NCBI GenBank assembly: GCA_026874595.1
Contig: CM049306.1
Location: forward strand, 93,179,642-93,243,641
DNA length: 64,000 bases
Direction: 5' to 3'
From: Sipunculus nudus
Taxonomy: Eukaryota > Annelida > Sipuncula > Golfingiida > Sipunculidae
In this document: positions 35,239 to 46,272 of the stretch, in pieces
How positions within the stretch are numbered: position 1 is the first letter of the stretch
How the letters are laid out: the number at the start of each line of letters is the position of its first letter
Notes under the pieces: model-generated
Told to the model about the DNA's origin: nothing
Databases searched by the model: none
Seen by the model: the letters and a program-made list of their open reading frames with translations, nothing else
Translations under genes and position numbers: made by a program

Positions 35239-37170
35239 GGGGGGGGGGGTTGCGTTGACTGTGGGAGACGTCTCTGTATTCTTGATTTTGTTTCTTGATT
35301 TGTCCCTGTTTTTTCGTAAATTTCAGTTCGGCAGCACTTCTTTTTGTGCGTAACTGGCGTTGTCTAAACTTGTGCTTTACCTTATTAGTCTGAAGCTGCA
35401 CAGCATCTTTGACAGATTCAGATTGAAATTTCCTCATCTTGTCTTTGTCCTTGCAATTTTGTGTTGTGCAGAATCTCTAGTGGATCTGGAGTGCATTTTT
35501 CTTATTTTATCTTTTGACTTATGAGCTTAATATTGCAAAGGAAAAGCCACTTGATCGTGACTGCATTTTCCTGAGTTTATTTTTAGACTTATCAGCTTCA
35601 TATTGCAAAAGATGTCTATTTGTTCATGACTGCAATTTCTTTAGTTGATCTTTACACTTATCAGCTTTATATTGCAAATGATATCTACTTGTTCATAACT
35701 GCATTGTCCTTAGTTTATCCTTAGACTTATCAGCTTTATATTGCAAAAAAATCTCTACTTGATCGCGACTGCATTTTTATATTTAGACTTATCAGCTTCA
35801 TATGGTAAATGATCTCTACTTGTTCGTGGCTGCATTTTCTTAAGTTTATCTTTTGACCTGTCAGCATCATATTGCAAAAGATCTCTACTTGTTTTTGACT
35901 GTATTTTCTTCAGTTTATCTTTACACTTATCAACTTCATATTGCAAAAGAAGTCTACTAACTAGTGACTGCATTTTCCTAAGTTCATCTGTAGACTTATC
36001 AGCTTCATATTGCAAAAGATTTCTACTTGATCGTGACTGCATTTTTCTGACTTTATCTTTTAACTTATGAGCTTCATATTGCAAAGGATCTTTACTTGTT
36101 CGTAACTGAATTTTCCTTAGTTTATCTTTAGACGTATCAGCTACATATTGCAAAGGTTCTCTATTTGCTCGTTACTGCATTTCCCTTAGTTTATCCTTAC
36201 ATTTGTCAGCTTTACATTTAGAAAGATGTCTTCTTGATCATAACTGCGTTTCCTTTGTCTGTTTTTATTTCTAGAATGTTCTTTGTGTACCTCATTCCTT
36301 GAATGTTTTTCGTGTATGTGATTTGTGACGGGTTGTGACTCACTAACGTTATCATTTCCATGTGGAATATATTTTTTGTGTAAGTCTGTGCAAATTAAGT
36401 TCATTTCGTGTTTGTTTTGCAGTTTCTGTGCCTTGTCTGCAAAGTATCTGGAAATTTGGTGTTGAGAAGAATTTGATGGATGTTGTTTTGAAGTGTTACT
36501 TCAAAGTCTGGTAACATGTTTTTGGCTATTATTAAGCTGCGAAGTATGGATTTGTGAAGAAGATGACATGTTTTCCAATTTTTCATGGATCGTTATATTG
36601 TCAGGTGGCAGGTATGCAGTCATACTGGGCATGTGGCTTACTGGCAAACAGGGAACGAATGTGTGTAACAACTTGAACCTCCGTTTAGAAAACAAAAAGG
36701 ACTGCACACCCTGTTTCTGACATCACACCATTTGTATTTCTTTGGTGTGTGTCACCTAGGTAAATAGCCTCTTTCTCGAAAATAATGGATATAGTATATC
36801 CACAAGTTGTAATCAAACATCCAGTAGCTCCAACATTTTGAGATAAACTAAGAGCCTTCTTTATTGTTTTTAAATGTGTGTTCTGACATCTACTAAGTAC
36901 ACTTGTTTTTATGTCACCAATTGACATGAGTATTGTACTATTGTACTTTTTTTTAATTGTATGACAGATGGGAGTTCACTATGATGCATGTAATCCTCTT
37001 TGTGCAACAGTATTGTATATGGAATCACCCTCATCCATTAGATCACAGAGTACAAGTGGATTCCATGAGGAATAATCTTGGACATCGCATTGGCAGCAAA
37101 TGCCATTTGAGTACACTCTTTCCCTCTGGACAAATCACCTTATACAGGGGGGCCTTGGTGCACTCCTGTT
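35239..37170 (-). pseudogene. Broken transposon-type gene: cysteine-protease-like domain plus basic repeats
   Basis: Reading the minus strand, RGKECTQM (Cys codon at 37115-37113) is followed, across frameshifts, by YNTVAQRGLHA, ELPSVIQL, ALSLSQNVGATG, CGYTISII and LGDTHQRNTNG (His codon near 36746). This order of a Cys in a G-K-x-C-T box and a His in a D-x-H-x-R box is what I recall from cysteine-protease-like domains at the N-terminus of large invertebrate proteins that also carry helicase or Helitron-like domains. A basic region follows (about 36590-36190) and then 23-residue repeats. No helicase or replication-initiator motif remains, and the gene stops at a G11 run (35239-35249), where the L1/Tx1-like LINE begins. 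The function is inferred and the gene is dead. Confidence 0.55.
35450..36235 (-). repeat. ~69-bp tandem repeat encoding 23-residue units
   Basis: About eleven copies; the plus-strand landmark ATATTGCAAA recurs every 69 bp from about 35525 to 36145. On the minus strand the copies read as units of the form LLQYEADKSKDKLRKMQSRT, largely in one frame at 36153-35755 (132 codons). A 69-bp period keeps frame, and the units conserve Lys/Arg positions, so this was once a selected protein repeat with predicted basic helices, not a random satellite. Confidence 0.8.
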
Positions 37171-38218
37171 GTGGTTACTAATGTTCCTTATTGTGCTGTG
37201 TGATAATGAGTGAGTATCTGTGAGTGCTGCTCTTTTTCTAAACATGGTTTGTTTGGAGTCCTTTCTCCTTTGGAACAGCACTTTTTCTCTTTAATTTAGG
37301 CATCATTCAATCACTGAAACAATGAGAGCTGTTATGGATCTGTACATGTTTGTTGAAAAGCTATTGTTTGAGCATCTTTATGTACTGAAAACATGTCGTA
37401 TTGTTATTAGACATGTACAGTAGCAGCTGCTGCATAACTGTTGTGATAAACCTGAGAGTTAGAAATAAGTACATTATCTATATACTTGTAGTTCTATATA
37501 CAGAGTATGATATATGAAATGGGAAAAGATGTTAAAGTATTTGAAATGTTTTGTCATAAGAGCGTTAATGGAGTTCTTTGGCGACGGCGTGGGACAATGA
37601 TCCGTTCCCTGATTATAAATACGAATCGAGTATATATTAACAAGAGTGTTGCTTAATTCATGATCTAGAACGCGATTCGAACCGGGCAGGGCTGTTTGAC
37701 CATATCGGTTTGAATCTGTGTTGTGCGTTCACACAGTCATTTAACACCAATACATTAATTGTACATATCACAACAACATGCTGACAAAAGCACTCGCGCC
37801 TGCGCTGTGACTTAGTTTCTGATTGAAAACTAGGTGTTAACCGAAACGTGTTGAAACCCCCTTCTGAGCTTGATCCAAAACGTTTTGGATTGCCGTGTAA
37901 ACGGTCAATTCTTATTCAAAGCGGTTTGAAACCGGTTTGCATTTGCCGTGTGAAAGGGGAAATACACGAGGTCATTTGATATTTAAAAACATGAGAGGTA
38001 GCTTGAAACTGACTAATGCTTTCAATATACGTCGGCGCAATACCAAGGAATGGGTCATTTAATGTTAGTTTCAGTCGTGAATTGAAACAAAGTTTGCTCT
38101 GAACATGCAATCTATATCCCATGAAACTGGCATTAAAGAAGAGGATTTCAGTCAGGTTAAACCAAACCCCTGTATTCTATCATTCCATAATGTTTTAAAT
38201 AAATAGTAAAATATGTCC
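37171..38218. other. Gene-free stretch with a palindrome-rich patch
   Basis: No gene supported. From 37690 to 37970 there are several inverted motifs, including the perfect 18-bp palindrome ATCCAAAACGTTTTGGAT (37873-37890) and CGGTTTGAAACCG (37922-37934). GTGTGAA/TTCACAC ends suggest an eroded MITE. Confidence 0.45.
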
Positions 38219-39190
38219 CCAACAAGTGACCCATGGGTCATGACATGTTGATAATATGTCCTTGAACAGACAACTAATTAAGATAGGTGGCATCATTGTT
38301 CATGCATATTGGCTTAAGTTCATCAAGACCCATAAGCACAACAAATTTGATGACAATCCAATCAGCCTTTCATGAGGAATCTTGCAATTTGTGTTTACTT
38401 TGCACTATTTCTGGGTTGCTCAAACATACCCCAAAACTCTGAGAATATAGGTCACTGTGACCCAATTTCAGGTTTCTGGGGAGAACTTTTGAGGATGTCA
38501 AGTTAGAAGATTCTTGGCCTCATGGTTATGATTTGTGCCCTACTTTGGTATCAAATTTTCAATTATTCTGAGGGGTGCTCATAAGCCCCATAGCTCAGAA
38601 AATATGGGTAACAGAGACCTTAATTCATGTTTCCAAGGTGACTTTTCACAGATCTCCCTGGATGTCAAGTTTGAAGATTCTAGGACCAATGGTTACAATT
38701 TGAGCCCTGTTAAGGGATAACCGCATCCTTGAAGGTCTCATAAATAGAGAAAAAAAATGCGTAAAAATTCAAAGAAGTCCAGCTGGCACCACCAGTCTGC
38801 AGGAACTGATGAAACACTCCATGATTCATATGCATGCAAAGAATAATGCCAATCAATGCACTAGTTGTTCAGATACCAGAGATTTTATATCAAATGTTTA
38901 GTTATTCTGGGGGGTACTTCTGAGACCCATAGTTCGGACAATATGAGTGTCAGAGACCTTATTTCAGGTTTCCAAGGAGACTTTTCATTGGCCTCCCAAC
39001 ATGTCAAGAAAGAAGATTCTAGGTCTAGTCGTTACGATTTGAGCCCTGTTAACAGATTACCGCATCTTTTAAGGTCTCAAAAATAGATAAAAAAAATAGT
39101 AAAAATCGAAAAAATACAGGTAGCACCACAAGTCTGCAGAAACTGATGTAACACTCCATGATCAATATCCATGCAAAGAATCATGGTGAT
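38219..39190 (-). mobile_element. Dispersed repeat family copy in minus orientation, with ~345-bp internal repeats
   Basis: AACAAGTGACCCATGGGTCA at 38219 is the reverse complement of the 3' terminus seen at 9618, 14266 and 15719, so this copy points left. Inside, 38535-38865 and 38875-39190 are diverged direct copies (shared TTTCCAAGG, ATGTCAAG..GAAGATTCTAGG, TTTGAGCCCTGTTAA and CACTCCATGAT blocks). A third, weaker copy lies at about 38380-38535. The matching AGCTCAGCTGA start was not found on the right. Confidence 0.5.
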
Positions 39191-41527
39191 CAATGCATTA
39201 TACCTAATTTATATATAATAAATACTATTTCTGTATACTGCATAAACTACTATTACTGTATATGCAGAGTGGAAGAGTGAACTGGTGAATGTGTGTAGTT
39301 GAAACATGAACATTCACAAATTAAGAATTAAAACAAATGCACCACAGTTGAAGTAATTATGAATGAGATATTTCAGATATGACAGTTCAGTGTGTGAAGT
39401 TGTGAACCGCCACTGCACATGCACTGAGCAGTGACGGATAAGACACGCCCCCTTAATAGCTGACAGCCTGCCAGGCCAGCCCTGCTGCCGCCCAATAGTC
39501 AGTGGTCACAGCTTTTCCTGGAAACATGGGTATAATGCATGCTTCTTTTCTGAGATTAGAAAATATGAAATAACTTTTCAGTAATGATCACATTCCATTT
39601 ATGTAAAAAGTAATGTATTCCTGGAATGAAATGATATCCAATGATACCTGAAAATTTCATATTAAAACAAAAATACTGATACCGTATATATACCTAATAC
39701 TGATTGACGATGTACTACTACTAAAGATAGTAGAATCAGATAATTATCACATATATATATATCGCATATCTTGAAGGGCTCACTTGTTCATTTGTAATCA
39801 ATAAAACTGTGAGTCATGTTCACGAGCTGTGTATCAGTTAGAGAGGGCTGACCCCTAATCTCTTTAAAAAAACACATCCGGTTGTTCAATGTCGAGGGAA
39901 TTTCCCCTTGCACTGAATTCACTGTCTGGGAATAAAAAGAAGTCCCTAACGTAAACGCATCGTCATGTGCTCTGAGCAAAACAAAAAAAAAACTTGCACG
40001 AGCGCCATCTATCCCTAAATGGAGAACTAGACTTATTCATGTTTTCAGAAATTCATTCCTCTTCTTTTAAATTTCTAGGAGCATATTTAGTTTGAATGAA
40101 GGTGACAGCAACTCTTCAGAAGATTTATCACAGATTTACCCAGATTTTGTAGGAGTGTGGGGCAAAGCCTAGGCGTACTTTCTGTCCCCGCACATTTTGG
40201 GAGAGAATAAAGGTAGGTTAATGTTAACGTGAGCTTGTAGTATGCATGTTGTACTGTGGGAGTGAAGACAAGGGAGGAAGCACCTCCGTCCTTAGTCCTG
40301 TGTAATGTGACCCTCAGCAAACATTCACTGCCCCTCAGCAAACAATGACGTCACCGCTGGTGATTTACATACAACTGAGTGACTTGTCATTACAAATTAA
40401 GTATAACGACTTTGGAGATATCTTCAAACCGGTCACTCACTGTCCAAGTCCCGCGGGATTTCGCTTTATTATTGACTGAGGAATTTGTCCAAATGGGGCA
40501 CCTACGGGATGTTTCCATGAAATTTGCAGAATTTAAGCACATTTGAATTAAAAATTTCATTCAATGGTAAAAAAATTATTACCTTGAATAAAGAAATCAT
40601 GCAGTATAAATAATATTTATATAAAAAGTATGTTGACTGCAGGACAGGTCAAAGTGTGTAATATGATTACTACAGGGAGACCTGTTTATATTTTTGCTAC
40701 TCGCACCGCTCACCCTCTGTGTCCTTTAACCCAAATCCCCCCCCCCTGTTTCCTTACCTTATTGAATTCATGGTACATTGCCAAAACACTGATGCAACAC
40801 AGAGTCCTTTTCTGTGTATAACATGTTTTTATTAGAAGCAGCAAATCTATAGTGTGTTCTGCAAAACCCGTATTCTGTTTATATAAAATGACCCAAATCT
40901 TTATTAGTTTTGACAGTATATATAAGGTATGTGCACTGTTGTTATGTTGAGATACACCTTTACGTATCATCACTATAATTTTACACGATATAAAAAAATG
41001 TACGTATGATATTTCTTTTCATTTTCGAGGTAATATACAGAGGTTTTCATCATCATCGAAGCATTGGGGACTTATGCATGGTACATTGCCAGAACACTGA
41101 TGCAACACAGCACAACGGTGACACATTGTGACACGCACTATTGTATATTTTTTTGTATATACAGCAATATAACAATAGCATATACCGTACGGCAAAGTAT
41201 ATATATGAAGAATATATAGCATAATAAATCAAAATAAGTGTAGGAACAAGAAACGTTCGCGTGACGATGCATCAGCTCTACTGACAATGCAGGCATTCCA
41301 ATGCCGAAACACCCTTGCGCAATCATAGTCGCTCGAATCCCTATTTGCGGTTGTGTTTTTATGGACGAAACTGTGCACTATAAATAAGTATATAGTCCTG
41401 CCTAACGTAGTATATACGCGGAGATAGCATCTTTCACTATAGTATAGAGGTATATGCTCTGTTCCCATTTCCCCTGAGACGGATTCGAATGACTGTGGTG
41501 CAATGGATGTTAACATTTGTGCGTGTG
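39191..41527. other. Gene-free stretch with one short direct repeat
   Basis: No recognisable gene. CATGGTACATTGCC followed by ACACTGATGCAACACAG occurs at about 40769 and 41077, nearly identical over ~35 bp. The several 60-115-codon frames here overlap one another on both strands, show no domain, and are not reported as genes. Confidence 0.5.
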
Positions 41528-41907
41528 TATTAGTGGTGAGAATTGGTTTTAAAATCATAATCGGTAACTGAAACATAAAAAAAACCGATGATCGATTACT
41601 AATCGATTATTTTATGTACTTTATATATTACCTTGAAATCTGCAGTATACTGCTACTCAAATATTGACCCCAGAAATAGCGCGACCTGTTCATCGGTATT
41701 CATATAATGAAACCATCAGTCCATGCACCCGCATCAAGCTCGGCTTGCGGTCGGACGATTGTTGGCTGTGCAAAGTTCCGTTTTGATGCTGTTCGTGTTC
41801 GTAAATCTCTGACAGAATTAGATTCTTTGCAAGTGCATATTAAATCATTTTTAATCGATTTTGTAAGAAACGACCAATCAGGGATTTAATCGATTAATCA
41901 GCACACC
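41528..41907. mobile_element. Putative hAT-like MITE with AATCGATTA motifs
   Basis: The left part (TTAGTGGTGAGAATTGG, then ATCGATTACTAATCGATTA) and the right part (TTTAATCGATTAATCAGC) carry the same AATCGATTA palindromes near each end. This resembles a widespread hAT MITE family. The outermost termini match poorly, so the ends are approximate. Confidence 0.35.
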
Positions 41908-41930
41908 AAGAGTGTGTACATGTATGTAAA

Positions 41931-41931
<1 letters not shown>

Positions 41932-41988
<57 letters not shown>
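41932..41988. repeat. TA microsatellite
   Basis: Uninterrupted (TA)n next to the left terminus of the element at 41989. Its frames produce Ile-Tyr repeats that are not genes. Confidence 0.95.
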
Positions 41989-41991
<3 letters not shown>

Positions 41992-43680
41992 ACAGTCAAT
42001 GCGTAAAATTGGTCTATTTGCAAATTGCCTGAAATTTTCAGTCAATTCACAAACTGCCTGATTCACTCAGGCACTTTATAAAATGACTGAAATTTTCAGG
42101 CATTTTATAAATTGACTGAAAAATCAGTCAGTTTATTTGACACATTGACCGAAATGTAAAAAGAATGGAATAATATATTGTTATAAGGTAATAAAGATTC
42201 AAATGACATTTTATTTATTTCTTATACCTTACTCTTACAAAACATTGATACAGTTTACATCATAATATTGTACAATTTAACAAGTCATTTGATCAGAAGC
42301 GTCGTTCTGGCTTAGTTCCAGTATTTGCAGAAATAATTAGGTAATCATATGAGATGTAAATATTGCATTATCTCTGGGGCACAATTTCCTTTTGCACTTA
42401 GGAGAGGGGGTTCATGTATTAGGCGGAATGACCCCCTCCCTCAATAAGGGAAAACTGTCACAAATGCCATTCCAAATTTCAGCACTTTTGAAACACATTT
42501 GGTTTAAAATAACTCGGAATATTCTCGATTCAGAAACCAAAAACATATTTCTAAAAAAAAATAAAGAGGGCAGCAACCTTCCCTTGAGAAACTCTCCTCT
42601 CCCTAACCCTTCGATCCGCCACTGCTTATATCACAATAAAACTTCAAGTTCTTATTGAAATTCTTCAAATTTGCACGGATTATTTAATTTGGGCTGTAAT
42701 GATTGGGTCCAATGCACAAATTCACGGAAAAGAGTGCATTATGCCATACAATCAGTCACTGTGTTAAGTTAGTTATTAGGTATTTCTGAAAGATAACACT
42801 CTATTAATGTTTAAGGAAACTGCTACACATTTTTGGAAATAACTCTTTTTTTATGGAAAAGTTACATTCTTCTATTAGTCAGTTTTTTTTTTGTTTGTTT
42901 TTTTTTTTTTTTTGGGGGGGGGGTAATATAATATGTCCACTAAGGTCCACCACCCCCCATCCCCCCACCCCCCACCCCCACCCCCTTCCCCACCAAATTG
43001 CACTATACTCTACGGTCTTATTAACTGTTCACTACACAACACAACCAGCCATCACAGTTTGGCTCCAATCAAATAATGTGGACGACCAGCTCGTTAAAAT
43101 TAACAAATACAGTTGGTATATAATTGTGACTAAGCATATCTTAATCATGTATTTGATATTAGCAACCATGTATAACTGTGGTTATCCTTCAATCTTTTAC
43201 AAACTACATAATTCATTTCACATATTATTGCACATTTTAAGGTTTTAATGTTTATTTAATCAAAAGCTTCCATTTGACTTGATTTTTGTTCTTACATAAG
43301 CAAAGATATAGCCATACGAGTTGTAAAATATAGTATGCATATTTCATTATGTTATAATAGTCTGCATATTTAATTATATGATTTGGGTTATCAGTCTGTG
43401 TATTTTAGTCTTATTACGTGATTATAAATAGCCTAGAAAGAAGAAACAGGCATAACGTTTACTTAGAAGTAGCTAGTTATCCTAAATGACAATGTCTGTT
43501 TCACAATAATGAGATATGTGAAACAACAGACTATTCCATATTGATACAGTCAATGTGTCAAATAAACTGACTGTTTTTTCAGTCAATTTGTAAAATGTGT
43601 AAAAATGTCAGTCATTTTAAAAAGTGTTTGAGTGGATCAGCCAATTTGTAAATTGACTGATTTTACACATGGACTGTAAC
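41989..43680. mobile_element. Non-autonomous element with long (130-160 bp) terminal inverted repeats
   Basis: GTTACAGTCAATGCGTAAAA at 41989 is mirrored by TTTTACACATGGACTGTAAC ending at 43680. The arms (41989-42150 and 43548-43680) align over their length as reverse complements and are studded with CAGTCAATTT / AAATGACTGA submotifs. Both ends abut (TA)n, consistent with insertion at TA. The 1.4-kb interior has no coding capacity; it contains T-runs, a G10 run (42914-42923), a C-rich stretch (42945-42996) and an hAT-type GATCCGCCACTG end at 42612. The superfamily is undetermined; TA targeting suggests Tc1/mariner-type mobilisation. Confidence 0.7.
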
Positions 43681-43700
43681 ATATATATATATATATATAT
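43681..43700. repeat. Short TA tract
   Basis: (AT)10 at the right border of the long-TIR element. Confidence 0.9.
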
Positions 43701-43825
43701 GCCGAAATGACGCTTGTGTAATTTCTTCCAATCAACACGTCACATGTTACAGTTAAAGAATGGAACATTTGCACGCTCAGCCATTCATCATTTTATTCAT
43801 CATCCGGTATATTGAAAACCCTGCC

Positions 43826-43937
43826 GGGAAATTCCGCCTAATTACTATGAATACCCGATGACTTATCTTTAAGGATGGGTCACGAGTGTCTGTACTGCAT
43901 ATAAATAGGAAGCGGTTTCAGCAGTTTCCCAATCAGT
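43826..43937 (+). promoter_or_regulatory. Candidate core promoter of the syncollin-like gene
   Basis: TATAAATA lies at 43900-43907. A perfect kappaB-type decamer, GGGAAATTCC (43826-43835), sits about 65 bp upstream of it. Transcription would be expected to start near 43927-43937, giving a 5' leader of about 115 nt before the ATG at 44050. Rel/NF-kB control is an inference from the motif alone; it would fit an inducible or gut/immune secreted protein. Confidence 0.5.
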
Positions 43938-44049
43938 CGATAAAATATAAGCAGAGAGCAAGCCAACCTTGACTCCGACTATCGCACAACGTTACCGCAA
44001 CCTATACGTATACCTTACTGACGTCACAGAAGCAGCTAAAGCCAAAGGG

Positions 44050-44484
44050 ATGAACTCAACACTTATGTGTCTGTTGGCGGCATGTTTGTGTGGACTTGTC
44101 ACATCTCGATGCCCTGAGCCCAACGAAATGAAAAAATGGGCGGGAAAACGTCGTGTATGTGGGCTGGTGTTTGAACATAGTCACCAAGACAAAGATAAGT
44201 CGTGTACAGGTAAAGCACTTCGTTTGTTAGAAGGTGACCATATTCCACGCCTCGGGAAGTATTTTAACGATCAGATTTCGTCCATAGTTGTGCAGTCCGG
44301 CTGCAACCTTGTTGTTTGGGAACATTTCCATCAGCGCGGGTCAAGCCGAGTGTTCTGGCCTGGAGTGCACACGTCACTCAAGCATATCCGTCGTGGCTAC
44401 TGGACTGGACACTGGAATGATGTCATATCGTCTATCTTCTGCTACTGTCCGTTTGTGTTCTCCAAAGTTCCTGGAGGCTATTGA
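44050..44484 (+). CDS. Secreted syncollin-like protein, 144 aa, single exon
   Basis: The ATG at 44050 is the first in frame. The frame stays open upstream to a TTG at 43969, but only the internal Met gives a proper signal peptide: a hydrophobic stretch at residues 3-18 (LMCLLAACLCGLV), with cleavage expected near Ser19/Arg20 before Cys21. The mature part has six cysteines (21, 37, 52, 85, 131, 133). The C-terminal half carries C-x-L-x-V-W (85-90), a short F-x-G-x-H (102-107), then RRGYWTGHWNDVISSIFCYC (114-133). This pattern and the length match vertebrate syncollin, a small zymogen-granule protein related to beta/gamma-crystallin folds, as I remember it. The predicted role is a secretory-granule or secreted structural/defence protein. 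There are no frameshifts. This is the only intact, recognisable protein gene in the window. Confidence 0.85.
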   Translation: MNSTLMCLLAACLCGLVTSRCPEPNEMKKWAGKRRVCGLVFEHSHQDKDKSCTGKALRLLEGDHIPRLGKYFNDQISSIVVQSGCNLVVWEHFHQRGSSRVFWPGVHTSLKHIRRGYWTGHWNDVISSIFCYCPFVFSKVPGGY

Positions 44485-44756
44485 TCTTATGAGAAGATTG
44501 TTTTTTTTTGTCTTGAATTTCATACACAAGTGGAACTGAAGACCATAAAATTATTGGACTGTACAGTGACTCATCAGTGCCCGCAGCTCCATGGTCAAAT
44601 TTTATTTGTTGTGATTTTATTTATTGCGACTGCAGTCGCATATCTATAACTGGCAAGTACGTTAACTAAAATAATAATGTGTGACTAATTTGGCGCAGTT
44701 AAGTTATTACTCAAAACAGAAACAATGCATGAAGATATTTGTTAATGTAGCACCGG

Positions 44757-44771
44757 CTCTCTCTGTCTCTC

Positions 44772-44840
<69 letters not shown>

Positions 44841-44854
44841 GTGTGTGTGTGTGT
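44757..44854. repeat. Compound (CT)n(AT)n(GT)n microsatellite
   Basis: Three adjoining dinucleotide blocks: CT to about 44810, AT to about 44836, GT to about 44854. Confidence 0.95.
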
Positions 44855-44895
44855 AGATAATTACCTTTGTATTATTGATCGACTGTATTTACTAG

Positions 44896-44897
<2 letters not shown>

Positions 44898-44938
<41 letters not shown>

Positions 44939-44940
44939 CA
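44898..44940. repeat. TA microsatellite
   Basis: (TA)n ending in the palindrome ACATGTACATGT. Confidence 0.9.
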
Positions 44941-46239
44941 TGTATATATTGGTCAACATGTATGCATGGTATATAGGTATTTTCATGATGATGGGGTAAA
45001 TCATGATGAAAATTGTGAAAAAGAAATTGTGACACTGAGACAGTAATTAAATGTATCATGAAACCATACATATATCAGAGATTTCAGCTTGTATAAGTTA
45101 TGTATGTGGTGTACTTATTGATGGTTATTTTTATAGTATTGTTTTTTAGCAATGTTTCGAATCTTGTTAAATTGTAAAAATATATTTATATATTTGTAAG
45201 GATATTATCTGTATTTATGTACGTAATATACATCTTAGCATTTGCGTGATTATTTTGTATGCATGGTTTAGTTATTACTCACAAAACATAAATACATGTA
45301 GGATTTTGTTTTTGTAAATGGTATATACGGTACCATACTATATAGTTCGTCTATGTGTAATGTAGACATTCATTGCGGGTAAATTAAGACATTTTAAAAA
45401 AAGCTTTGCACAAAATATTTAAGGAAATCGGTGTGTACGCTGCTTATAATTATTCATAAGTTTAATATACATATACCCTTAATTTTCTAATATCTCTGTA
45501 TAGTAAAATTTGTATGGCGTACTGATTCAATCCGTAGCACAGACTACGAGGCTTGCCTGGTAAATGAAAATATTGCTTGGTAAATGAGGCATGCTTAGCA
45601 AATGAATATACTGCATGTACACATGTATATATAAAGTGTTTTCTTTATCTGTATAGTGATGGGTATATATTTATGTTATGTGCTCGATAAATACACTAAA
45701 TTAATTCAGAACTATACTAACAGCTAGTCTGTATATATCACACTACTTTAGATGAACAACTGGCAGCTTAATTCACGCGTTTTACATAGAATAAAAAGTC
45801 TTTTCTCATCTGTTTATAAATGTCTTTTTATTTGTCGTTATACTATTTTCTCTACCAGCGTGTTATCACACAGCTGTAGTTGATGAATATCAGATTATAC
45901 ATGCCACTTCACATATGCCGGTGAGCCCAAATATTATTAACATATAAATAAAAATATACGTATTATGAGGCCATAATAAAATTAACCGTGTATAACGTTA
46001 ATTGATTGTAATCTTATAGTTTCTTTTTAAGTTGGTCAGTTTATATTTAAACACACCTGATAGGTAATTTTATATAGAAAACAGATATAACACTTGCTTT
46101 GGTTTTATATAAATATAAGAATTCCGGAACTTTAAACTCGCTGAAAAAATATTTCTACATCTATGATTAAATTAACTTTAATGAAGCGACAACTGAGCGT
46201 ATTAAATAATATACGGGCTGTAGTTATAATATTTATATT

Positions 46240-46272
<33 letters not shown>

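Noticed and set aside
37660-37700. Possible tRNA on the minus strand (GGTTCGAATCG B-box-like motif)
   Set aside because: No A box at the correct distance, and no acceptor or anticodon stem can be formed.
42853-43248. 131-codon plus-strand open frame
   Set aside because: It runs through T, G and C homopolymers (Phe/Gly/Pro/His runs) inside a non-autonomous TIR element; not a gene.
43969-44049. 27-residue N-terminal extension of the syncollin-like protein
   Set aside because: It would have to start at TTG. The internal ATG at 44050 gives a proper signal peptide, and the extension overlaps the expected 5' leader.
44288-44539. 83-codon plus-strand frame overlapping the syncollin-like gene
   Set aside because: Out-of-frame shadow of the real coding sequence.
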